Assembly: GCA_003486025.1 (NCBI GenBank)
Contig: DNHA01000280.1
Coordinates: 37,637-44,009 of the forward strand
From: Micrococcaceae bacterium
Lineage (GTDB): Bacteria > Actinomycetota > Actinomycetes > Actinomycetales > Micrococcaceae
Direction: 5' to 3'
Length of the DNA: 6,373 nt
Part shown: piece by piece, positions 1 to 5,966 of the stretch
Numbering within the stretch: position 1 is the stretch's first letter
Layout of the letters: each line of letters starts with the position of its first letter
The notes under the pieces: model-generated
Told to the model about the DNA's origin: nothing
Seen by the model: only the letters and a program-made list of their open reading frames with translations
Database searches by the model: none
Translations under genes and position numbers: made by a program

Positions 1-1445
1 CCAAGCTCGGTTTGCAGTTCACGGAACAAATCCAGAACCTTCGCCTGCACCGAGACGTCCAACGCACTGGTCGGTTCATCGGCGATCAACAATTTCGGGT
101 CAAGTGCCAGGGCACGTCCCAAGGAGGCACGCTGGCGCTGCCCACCGGAAAGCTCATGCGGATAGCGGTCTGCGTAGGCAGCGGGCAATTGAACCGCTTC
201 CAGCAGCGAAGCTACCTTTGCCCGGGTCTGTGACGGATTCAGCTCTCGGTGCACGTTCAATGGTTCGGCGACGCACTCACCCACGGTCAGATGCGGGTTG
301 AAGCTTGCCGCCGGATCCTGGAACACAAATCCAATCTGCTTACGCAGTGGTTTGAAGCTGCGTTCTTTAAACTGTGCCATTTCATAGCCCAACACATTAA
401 GCGAGCCATCGGTGATCTTGTTCAGACCCGCGATACTGCGGCCAATAGTCGTCTTCCCGGAACCTGACTCACCCACCAGTCCATACACTTCACCGGCGTG
501 AATTTTCAGATCCACTCCATTGACAGCGGTAAATCCTGGGGCACCGAGGCGACCTGGGAAGTGCACGCGCAAGCCCTTGGCTTCCACAAGGACCTCAGCC
601 TCAGAGTGCGGGCGATCGCGCAGGCCCTCCGACGCAGAATTCCGTCCCAGGTGCGGGACCGCCGCAAGCAATGACTTGGTGTAGTCGTCTTGCGGGTTTT
701 CAAAGAGCTCAACTGCTGGCGCCTGCTCCACGACCTGCCCGTGATTCATCACGATGACTCGATCGGCAATATCGGCAACCACGCCCATATTGTGGGTAAT
801 GATCACGATTGCCGTACCCAATTCGTCGCGCAGGTCACGCAGCAACGCCAGGATTTCTGCCTGGACCGTGACATCCAGCGCGGTAGTCGGTTCGTCGGCA
901 ACAATCAATGCTGGTTTCAGCGCCAGAGCCGAGGCGATCACCACACGCTGCTTCTGCCCGCCGGAGAACTGGTGCGGGTAGTAATCCACACGTTGTTCGG
1001 GATCCGGAATACCTACCTGGCGCATTGCCTCGATGGCTCGTGCCTTGGCTTCCTTTTTCGACAACTTGGTGTGTGCCCGGATGCCCTCCATGATCTGCCA
1101 GCCCACCGTGTACACCGGGTTCAGCGCGGTGGAGGGTTCTTGGAAAATCATCGAAACATCGCGGCCCCGCGCGGCGCGCAAAGCGGAGCCATGAAGAGTG
1201 AGCATATTGTTGCCCTTGAGGTATACCGCACCATGCGACGCGCCATTCTCGGCTAATATCCCTAACGCGGTGCGCGCGGTGACCGATTTACCGGATCCGG
1301 ATTCGCCGACAATGGCCAGGATCTCCCCCGGTTTGACGCTCAGATCAACACCGCGAACCGCCGGGACAGCCCCGGCATCGGTGACAAAGTCGATGCTCAA
1401 GTTTTCAATACGCAGCACATCATCATTCCTGTGCGGATCTGTCAT
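1..1445 (-). CDS. Two-domain ABC transporter ATPase (DppD-DppF fusion type), 3' end cut off by the window
   Basis: Cytoplasmic ATPase that powers the importer encoded upstream. I translated 481 codons with no stop, and the frame runs off the left edge. It holds two nucleotide-binding domains. Domain 1: Walker A GESGSGKS at 47-54, Q-loop Q102, signature FSGGQ 160-164, Walker B LIVADEP 180-186, D-loop ALD 189-191, H-loop His218. Domain 2: Walker A GESGSGKT 325-332, Q-loop Q376, signature LSGGQ 432-436, Walker B LLIADEP 452-458. The second H-loop lies beyond the edge. A linker at about 265-285 joins the domains. All visible catalytic residues are intact in both halves, so both sites should hydrolyse ATP. 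Proteins of this class are usually about 540-580 residues, so roughly 60-100 are probably missing. Start: ATG at 1445, preceded by AAGGA and a 4-nt spacer, 11 nt after the permease stop, so it is co-transcribed. Family is certain; substrate is not. Confidence 0.96.
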   Translation of the reverse strand, partial: MTDPHRNDDVLRIENLSIDFVTDAGAVPAVRGVDLSVKPGEILAIVGESGSGKSVTARTALGILAENGASHGAVYLKGNNMLTLHGSALRAARGRDVSMIFQEPSTALNPVYTVGWQIMEGIRAHTKLSKKEAKARAIEAMRQVGIPDPEQRVDYYPHQFSGGQKQRVVIASALALKPALIVADEPTTALDVTVQAEILALLRDLRDELGTAIVIITHNMGVVADIADRVIVMNHGQVVEQAPAVELFENPQDDYTKSLLAAVPHLGRNSASEGLRDRPHSEAEVLVEAKGLRVHFPGRLGAPGFTAVNGVDLKIHAGEVYGLVGESGSGKTTIGRSIAGLNKITDGSLNVLGYEMAQFKERSFKPLRKQIGFVFQDPAASFNPHLTVGECVAEPLNVHRELNPSQTRAKVASLLEAVQLPAAYADRYPHELSGGQRQRASLGRALALDPKLLIADEPTSALDVSVQAKVLDLFRELQTEL

Positions 1446-1456
1446 TAGTTCCTTGT

Positions 1457-2434
1457 TCACCGTGCGACTCCTGCCTGCGTGATGCGCTGTGCTTTTTTGC
1501 GGCTAAAACGGCGCAACCGTGGATCATTCAAATCGTTCATTGACTCGCCAACCAAGGTCAGCCCCATCACCGTCAATACGATGGCAAGGCCGGGGAATAA
1601 TCCGGTCCACCAGATGCCGCTGGTGGCATCAGACATCGCGCGGTTCAGGTCAAAGCCCCACTCGGAGGCAGCCGTCGGTTCGATGCCGAATCCAAGGAAG
1701 CCCAACCCCGCCAAGGTGAGAAGTGCTTCGGTGGCGTTCAATGTGAAGATCAATGGCAATGTTCGGGTGGCGTTACGCAGCAGGTGCGTGAACATCACTC
1801 GCCAAGGGCTTGAACCAATAACTTGTGCCGATTCCACGAATGGTTCTGCCTTGAGCCGCATGACTTCGGCACGGACCACGCGGAAATACTGCGGGATGAA
1901 GACCACGGTGATGGAAATCGCCGCCGCCATAATGCCGCCCCACAGACTTGATTGCCCCTGGGAGATCACGATCGACATCACGATGGCAAGGAGCAGGGAG
2001 GGGAAAGCGTAAATTGCGTCAGCAAGGACCACCATGATGCGGTCAAACCAGCCGCCGAGGTAACCAGAAATCAGGCCCAGCAGGACACCGATAAATAAGG
2101 ACATCAGCACGGCGGCAATGATGACCCAGATCGCGGTGCGTGCACCATACATGGTGCGTGAGAATACGTCGTAGCCGGTGACGGTGGTGCCCCAAATAAA
2201 TTTGTCATCGGGTGCCGATTGGCGCGGGAAGTCACCTGACATATCGGAAGATTGTGCAAAATCGAACGGGGCAATCAATGGAGCAAAAAGAGCTGAAACG
2301 ATGAACAGCACCGATAGCACGAGGCCGGCTATGAGCATTCCCCGCTGCAGTCCAGAGGACATGCGCAAGTGCGAAACTACCGGGAGCCTAGCTAACCAGG
2401 ACTTTCGGGCTGAAGCTAGCGAAGGGATACTCAT
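1457..2434 (-). CDS. ABC transporter permease, DppC/OppC type (peptide/nickel family)
   Basis: One of the two membrane subunits of the importer (binding-protein-dependent transport, inner-membrane component). The protein has 325 residues, slightly longer than the usual 290-310 because of a longer N-terminus. A cytoplasmic N-terminal tail is followed by a first membrane helix at about 33-53. An extracytoplasmic segment (about 55-95) has the WGTTVTGYDVFSR stretch typical of DppC (usually GTD.xGRDVFSR). Further hydrophobic segments lie near 100-123, 132-157, 165-182, 225-248 and 275-297. The cytoplasmic EAA loop that docks on the ATPase is at about 200-220 (ESAQVIGSSPWRVMFTHLL). The C-terminal NDLNDPRLRR is also characteristic. 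The ATG at 2434 is only 2 nt after the dppB-type stop (TAA-TC-ATG) and its ribosome site is weak, so translational coupling to the gene before it is likely. Substrate specificity cannot be read from this subunit. Confidence 0.96.
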   Translation of the reverse strand: MSIPSLASARKSWLARLPVVSHLRMSSGLQRGMLIAGLVLSVLFIVSALFAPLIAPFDFAQSSDMSGDFPRQSAPDDKFIWGTTVTGYDVFSRTMYGARTAIWVIIAAVLMSLFIGVLLGLISGYLGGWFDRIMVVLADAIYAFPSLLLAIVMSIVISQGQSSLWGGIMAAAISITVVFIPQYFRVVRAEVMRLKAEPFVESAQVIGSSPWRVMFTHLLRNATRTLPLIFTLNATEALLTLAGLGFLGFGIEPTAASEWGFDLNRAMSDATSGIWWTGLFPGLAIVLTVMGLTLVGESMNDLNDPRLRRFSRKKAQRITQAGVAR

Positions 2435-2436
2435 GA

Positions 2437-3528
2437 TTAGTACCTGACTCTCGGGTCGATCAGGGCCGCGAGGATGTCAACAATGAAGTTGGTGACAGCC
2501 ACGATGATTGCCAGTACCACCACGATGCCCTGCACCGCGACAAAGTCACGGGCAGTGAGGTACTCAGCCAGTTTAAATCCGAGCCCGGCCCATTCGAAGG
2601 TGGTCTCGGTCAGCACCGCACCACCGAGCAGCATGGCGATCTGCAGACCCATCACCGTGATGATCGGGATCAAGGCCGGGCGGTAAGCGTGCTTGGTCAC
2701 CAGACGGAATTCACTGACACCACGTGAACGTCCGGCTTCCACATATTCGCGGCCCAGCGTTCCAATCGCGTTGGTGCGCACCAGTCGCAAGAAGACACCA
2801 CCGGTAAGCAGCCCCAAGGCTAACGCAGGAAGCAGCGCGTGGGCAGTGACATCGCCCAGAGCAGCCATATTGCCGCTGCGCAACGCATCCAACCAGTAGA
2901 TTCCGGAAGGGTTCTGCAGTCCGGTCAGCGCAAGTTCGGTCTGCCAATCGGCGCGGCCGCTGATTGGCAGCCAACCGAGCCAGACCCCAAAAATAAGTTT
3001 CAGCAGCAGCCCGGCAAAGAAGACCGGGGTGGCGTAGGAAAGAATCGCCAAGATTCGCAGAACCGCATCGGGGTATCGATCGCGGAACTTGGCAGCTACA
3101 AGTCCCAAAGGAATACCCACTGCGAGAGCGACGATGACCGAGTTAATAGCCAGTTCCAAGGTCGCTGCGCCGTAGGTGACCAGAACTTCGGTCACCGCCC
3201 GGTTATCGCTCATCGTGCGGCCGAGGTTTCCGGAGAATATTTGACCTAGATATTCAATGTATTGAATAAAGACTGGCCGGTCGTATCCGGCCTCATGGAT
3301 TCTTATAGCTAGTTGGTCTGGAGTGAGGCGCCCACCCATGGCAGCGGTAATTGGATCACCAGTGACGCGCATGAGGAAGAAGACCACCGTGATGAGGATG
3401 AAAACAGTGGGAATGATCAGCAGGAAGCGGGTAATCAGATAGCGGAGGAAGCCTCCGCCTTTCTGCTTCGCTGGTTTGCGCGCAGGTGCCGGGCTAGGTG
3501 TTGGGCCCGTTTGCGACGTGAGTGTCAT
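2437..3528 (-). CDS. ABC transporter permease, DppB/OppB type (peptide/nickel family)
   Basis: Partner membrane subunit of the importer. It has 363 residues, somewhat longer than the usual 305-340, partly because of a Pro/Lys-rich N-terminal tail (about 1-26). The first helix at about 29-53 begins with the family's YLITRFLLIIPTVF pattern. It is followed by MRVTGDP (53-59), GYDRPVFIQYIEYL (81-94) and GNLGRTM (100-106), all hallmarks of DppB N-domains. Other hydrophobic segments lie near 124-147, 157-185, 228-249, 284-306 and 333-356. The EAA loop contacting the ATPase is at about 260-289 (REYVEAGRSRGVSEFRLV). The C-terminus DPRVRY is the classic DppB ending. Start ATG at 3528 has AAGGA upstream with a 6-nt spacer. 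It is 137 nt downstream of the binding-protein stop, beyond the 3587-3634 hairpin, and is followed 2 nt later by the second permease. Confidence 0.96.
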   Translation of the reverse strand: MTLTSQTGPTPSPAPARKPAKQKGGGFLRYLITRFLLIIPTVFILITVVFFLMRVTGDPITAAMGGRLTPDQLAIRIHEAGYDRPVFIQYIEYLGQIFSGNLGRTMSDNRAVTEVLVTYGAATLELAINSVIVALAVGIPLGLVAAKFRDRYPDAVLRILAILSYATPVFFAGLLLKLIFGVWLGWLPISGRADWQTELALTGLQNPSGIYWLDALRSGNMAALGDVTAHALLPALALGLLTGGVFLRLVRTNAIGTLGREYVEAGRSRGVSEFRLVTKHAYRPALIPIITVMGLQIAMLLGGAVLTETTFEWAGLGFKLAEYLTARDFVAVQGIVVVLAIIVAVTNFIVDILAALIDPRVRY

Positions 3529-3586
3529 CTTTTGTCCTTAGTATCAGGATCAGAATTTTGGTGCATGGTCCGAAGTGGACATGCCA

Positions 3587-3634
3587 AGGGGATCTACCTG
3601 TGGAGCAGAACTTCTGCACTTGGGTAGATCCCCT
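3587..3634 (-). other. Nested stem-loop between the binding-protein and permease genes (attenuator or RNA-stability element)
   Basis: A perfect 12-bp inverted repeat pairs 3587-3598 (AGGGGATCTACC) with 3623-3634 (GGTAGATCCCCT). Its 24-nt loop contains a second palindrome, GCAGA at 3605-3609 and TCTGC at 3613-3617. The transcript of the minus strand would therefore fold into a hairpin within a hairpin, starting about 31 nt after the binding-protein stop codon. No run of T follows on the minus strand, so it is not a canonical Rho-independent terminator. By analogy with other transport operons, such structures give partial termination or protect the upstream mRNA, so that binding protein is made in excess over membrane subunits. 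That role is inference. Confidence 0.75.
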
Positions 3635-3665
3635 GGTCTTAGGTGTTCTTATGGCGAGGCAGAGA

Positions 3666-5300
3666 CTACTTGCTCAGTACACCAAGGCGGAACTTGAAGG
3701 ACGCGTCCAGGGTCTTTTCAACACCCTGTACATCCTTGCCTGCTACTGCGACCTGCGATCCCTGCAGCAATGGCAAGGTCGACAGGTCTTCGGCGACCAT
3801 GTTCTGCAGCTTCTCGATTGATGCGGTGCGTTCGGCAACATCGGATTGGCCGCGCTGCTCGGAAATCAGCGAGTCGACTTCCTTGTTGTCGTAACCGTTG
3901 GACAGGAAGTTATCGGTGGCGAAGAACGGCGACAGGTAGTTATCTGCATCCGAGTAATCAGGGAACCAACCCAGCTGGTAGGCCGGGTAATCGGTAACGC
4001 GCTGCTTCTGGTAGGTAACCCACTCGGTCGACTTCAGGTCAACATCGAAGAGTCCGTCCGCTTCAAGCTGCTTTTCAACCAGTGCGTATTCGTCACCGGA
4101 GTTCGGTCCATAGTGGTCCGGGTTGTACTGCAAAGCTAGCTTGACAGGGGTCTTGACTCCTGCGTCTTCCAGAACCTTCTTGGCCTTGGCAGCGTCAGGC
4201 TTTCCATCGGTACCGTACATGTCCTTCAGCGGCTCAATTGCACCGGTGAAGCCCTGCGGGACGTAGGAGTACGCCGGGGTGTAGGTGTCCTTGTAGACGT
4301 TCGTGGCGATTGATTGACGGTCCACCAGGTGTGCGGCAGCTTGGCGTACTGCCAAGGACTTAGCCGGATCTGCATCGGCAGTCTTGGCACCGAATGGCAT
4401 GGAGTCGAAGTTGAAAACGATGTAGCGAAGCTCGCCACCTGGGCCCTTATGGACCGCAAGGTTTTCTTCCTTGCCCAAGTCTTCAATGTCGGTTGGCGTC
4501 AGCGAACGCCAAGCAACGTCGATCTTGCCCTCTTGCACCTCAAGTTTGAGGTTATTGGCATCGGCGTAGTACTTGATTGCTGCTTTGGAGTTCGCTGGAG
4601 CACCAAGCACGCCTTGGTAGGCGTCGTTAGCCGCGAAGGAGATCAAGTTGTTCTTGTTGTAGGAATCGATGACGTACTGGCCACCGAAAGCCTTGGCATC
4701 GACGATTTCCTTGTCGTCCAGCACCTTGTCGGCGGGGAAGACCTCATCATCGACGATGGGACCAACCGGTGAAGTCAGCACCTGAGGGAAAGTCTGGTCT
4801 TCGGCAACCTTGAGCTTGAAGACCACGGTGGTTGCATCCGGAGCTTCAACCGATTCCATGTTGCCCAACAGCGAGGAAGGACCGTTCGGGTCAGCAATCT
4901 TTAGCTGGCGGTCGAAGGAGAACTTCACGTCCTTGGAGTCCAGGTCGTGGCCGTTAGCCCACTTGAGTCCCGGCTTCAGCTTCACCGTGAATTCGGTGGG
5001 GCTGGTGTACTCGGCCGATTCGGCCATGTCGTTGGAGGGATCAGGAGAGCCTGGCTCCGAGTTCAGCACAAATGGGTAGATCTGGTTCATGACCATGAAC
5101 GAACCGTTGTCGTAGGAAGCCGCTGGGTCAAGCGACGTTACCTTGTCAGTGGTGCCCAGGGTGATAGGGGCACTGCTGGCTTCATCGGATCCGCCATTGC
5201 CCGAGTCACTCGATGATGGACCGGTGCAACCGGTCAGGGCGAGGGCGGAAATGCCGATAACGGCAGCTGCGAGTCGCATACCGTTCTTTTTGCTGGCCAT
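3666..5300 (-). CDS. Extracytoplasmic solute-binding lipoprotein of a peptide-type ABC importer (SBP_bac_5 family)
   Basis: Captures the substrate outside the membrane and delivers it to the permease pair. The protein has 544 residues, normal for this family. A lipoprotein signal peptide is clear: basic SKKNGMR at 3-9, a hydrophobic core at 10-22 and a lipobox LTGC at 22-25, so Cys25 should be lipidated. A Ser/Gly/Asp-rich tether follows (26-44). The SBP_bac_5 signature region lies at about 93-130 (AESAEYTSPTEFTVKLKPGL, then GHDLDSKDVKFSFDR). Later family features are AAAHLVDRQSIA (321-332), YVPQG (346-350) and QLGWFPDYSDADNYLSPFF (442-460). Start: ATG at 5300 has AGAAGGA six nt upstream. An in-frame TTG at 5306 would sit directly against that site, so it is rejected. 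It is first in the operon and read from the 5301-5532 region. An oligopeptide is the default ligand guess, but other ligands occur in this family. Confidence 0.96.
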   Translation of the reverse strand: MASKKNGMRLAAAVIGISALALTGCTGPSSSDSGNGGSDEASSAPITLGTTDKVTSLDPAASYDNGSFMVMNQIYPFVLNSEPGSPDPSNDMAESAEYTSPTEFTVKLKPGLKWANGHDLDSKDVKFSFDRQLKIADPNGPSSLLGNMESVEAPDATTVVFKLKVAEDQTFPQVLTSPVGPIVDDEVFPADKVLDDKEIVDAKAFGGQYVIDSYNKNNLISFAANDAYQGVLGAPANSKAAIKYYADANNLKLEVQEGKIDVAWRSLTPTDIEDLGKEENLAVHKGPGGELRYIVFNFDSMPFGAKTADADPAKSLAVRQAAAHLVDRQSIATNVYKDTYTPAYSYVPQGFTGAIEPLKDMYGTDGKPDAAKAKKVLEDAGVKTPVKLALQYNPDHYGPNSGDEYALVEKQLEADGLFDVDLKSTEWVTYQKQRVTDYPAYQLGWFPDYSDADNYLSPFFATDNFLSNGYDNKEVDSLISEQRGQSDVAERTASIEKLQNMVAEDLSTLPLLQGSQVAVAGKDVQGVEKTLDASFKFRLGVLSK

Positions 5301-5306
5301 GAGCAA

Positions 5307-5313
5307 TCCTTCT
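5307..5313 (-). promoter_or_regulatory. Ribosome binding site deciding the start of the binding-protein gene
   Basis: AGAAGGA on the minus strand, with a 6-nt spacer to the ATG at 5300. The alternative in-frame TTG at 5306 would leave no spacer, so this site fixes the ATG as the start. Confidence 0.8.
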
Positions 5314-5353
5314 CTTGTTGTAGAACATGTACGGAGTGATAGTTAGCACATGC

Positions 5354-5381
5354 TTCATACAGCCTAAGTGATTGAGGTCAC
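5354..5381 (-). promoter_or_regulatory. Candidate sigma70-type promoter of the ABC importer operon
   Basis: On the minus strand, GTGACC (5381-5376) and TATGAA (5359-5354) are separated by 16 nt. Each matches the -35 (TTGACA) and -10 (TATAAT) consensus at four of six positions. Transcription would start near 5346, giving a leader of about 45 nt before the ATG at 5300, a sensible length. A competing -10-like hexamer TAGGCT (5366-5361) lies just upstream but has no well-placed -35. The match was found by eye and actinobacterial promoters are variable, so it is tentative. Confidence 0.35.
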
Positions 5382-5399
5382 CAAAGGCGAATGAATAAA

Positions 5400-5421
5400 C
5401 CGATTTTGGCACAAAAATCGG
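5400..5421. repeat. 22-bp inverted repeat upstream of the operon promoter (possible operator)
   Basis: CCGATTTT at 5400-5407 and AAAATCGG at 5414-5421 are perfect 8-bp arms around a 6-nt spacer. The element lies about 100 nt upstream of the binding-protein start and about 19 bp upstream of the candidate -35 box. That position suits a dimeric transcription factor acting as an activator or roadblock. It also lies about 110 bp upstream of the divergent gene, so it could serve both. A second short palindrome, TTGCGCAA, is at 5464-5471. No regulator gene is visible in the window. Confidence 0.5.
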
Positions 5422-5518
5422 GATCTGGCTCGCATTACCACGTGACCCGCGCCACTGCTTGCGTTGCGCAAAGCGCGGCCGAGAGCAAAGACATATACCG
5501 AACAAAGTCCCGGTACTC

Positions 5519-5524
5519 TAGGCT
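5519..5524 (+). promoter_or_regulatory. Possible -10 box of the small plus-strand gene
   Basis: TAGGCT fits the loose TANNNT -10 pattern of actinobacterial housekeeping promoters. No convincing -35 hexamer is placed 16-18 nt upstream. Transcription would begin around 5531-5533, essentially at the first ATG, implying a leaderless message. An overlapping alternative, TACTCT at 5514-5519, cannot be excluded. Confidence 0.25.
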
Positions 5525-5532
5525 TGGACACG

Positions 5533-5901
5533 ATGATGACACGTAGAGACGCAGCAATCGCGTTGGATATTCCCATGGAAATGGCCAAGCGCCATGGCAT
5601 TGCCCCGCGCATGAGCGAGAAGGAATTCGCCGAGCTCAACGCCAACCCACCGGCCTGGTTGGTGCAGTCCCGGGCGAACCGCAAAACCGGAGCCCGCCCA
5701 GTCTGGGTCCACCTCACCTGCATCGTCTGCGGGCAGGACGAATACGAACGGCCCAAGAAATGGTGGCCCTCCTTCGACTTCGTGCACTGCGCCATTCACT
5801 CTCCGGCACAACTTCCCACACTCGATGCGGGAAAAACCCGAGTGGAATACCAAGACATTTCCGCACGCATGTTTGGCATTGTCGACGAAGACGGCAGCTA
5901 A
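5533..5901 (+). CDS. Small conserved-looking protein with a putative zinc-binding Cys/His motif, function unknown
   Basis: A soluble protein of 122 residues with no signal peptide or membrane segment. The N-terminal part (about 5-50) reads as a short helical module ending in LNANPPAWLVQSRANR (35-50). It loosely recalls small actinobacterial proteins with a PPxWL...RAN motif such as DUF5997, a resemblance from memory only. The second half has Cys63-x2-Cys66 and His85-Cys86-x2-His89, with His60 nearby, spaced plausibly for one structural zinc. KKWWPSFDFVH (75-85) lies between them. Codon use (G-rich first position, GC-rich third) and the terminator right behind it support a real gene. Start: tandem ATGs at 5533 and 5536. 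There is only a weak GGA (5526-5528), so either could be used, or the message is leaderless. The open frame extends to a TTG at 5464, but that would run through the likely promoter. It is transcribed away from the importer operon and no functional link is evident. Confidence 0.85.
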   Translation: MMTRRDAAIALDIPMEMAKRHGIAPRMSEKEFAELNANPPAWLVQSRANRKTGARPVWVHLTCIVCGQDEYERPKKWWPSFDFVHCAIHSPAQLPTLDAGKTRVEYQDISARMFGIVDEDGS

Positions 5902-5922
5902 GCGTTCGCAGTAGAGCAAAGG

Positions 5923-5966
5923 GCTGGGCTCAAGAATCATTCACGGATTCTTGAGCCCAGCTTTTT
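5923..5966 (+). terminator. Rho-independent terminator of the small plus-strand gene
   Basis: A perfect 16-bp stem pairs 5923-5938 (GCTGGGCTCAAGAATC) with 5946-5961, around a 7-nt loop, followed by five T (5962-5966). It begins 21 nt after the TAA stop at 5899-5901. On the opposite strand the stem is followed only by CCTTTG, so any termination of leftward transcription would be weaker. Confidence 0.92.

Noticed and set aside
690..1256. 188-codon open frame on the plus strand
   Set aside because: It lies antisense to the first nucleotide-binding domain of the ATPase, whose Walker and signature motifs are all on the minus strand. Its own translation, rich in His, Arg and Gln, has no recognisable domain.
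1479..2012. 177-codon open frame on the plus strand
   Set aside because: Antisense to the DppC-type permease, which has a clear EAA loop and membrane helices. This frame is a by-product of the GC-rich code.
4314..4772. 152-codon open frame on the plus strand
   Set aside because: Entirely inside the binding-protein gene on the other strand, with no ribosome site and no family resemblance.
5400..5421. Reading the inverted repeat as a terminator
   Set aside because: Neither strand has a T-run directly after the stem, the stem is short and AT-rich, and it sits upstream of both genes rather than after one.
5464..5532. Upstream TTG start adding 23 residues to the small plus-strand protein
   Set aside because: No ribosome site precedes it, the extension is low-complexity and basic, and it would place translation start upstream of the likely -10 box.
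5364..5940. Two minus-strand frames (143 and 140 codons) opposite the small plus-strand gene
   Set aside because: The plus-strand frame has better codon-position bias, a Cys/His motif and a terminator placed directly after its stop. The minus frames run through the terminator or the divergent promoter region.
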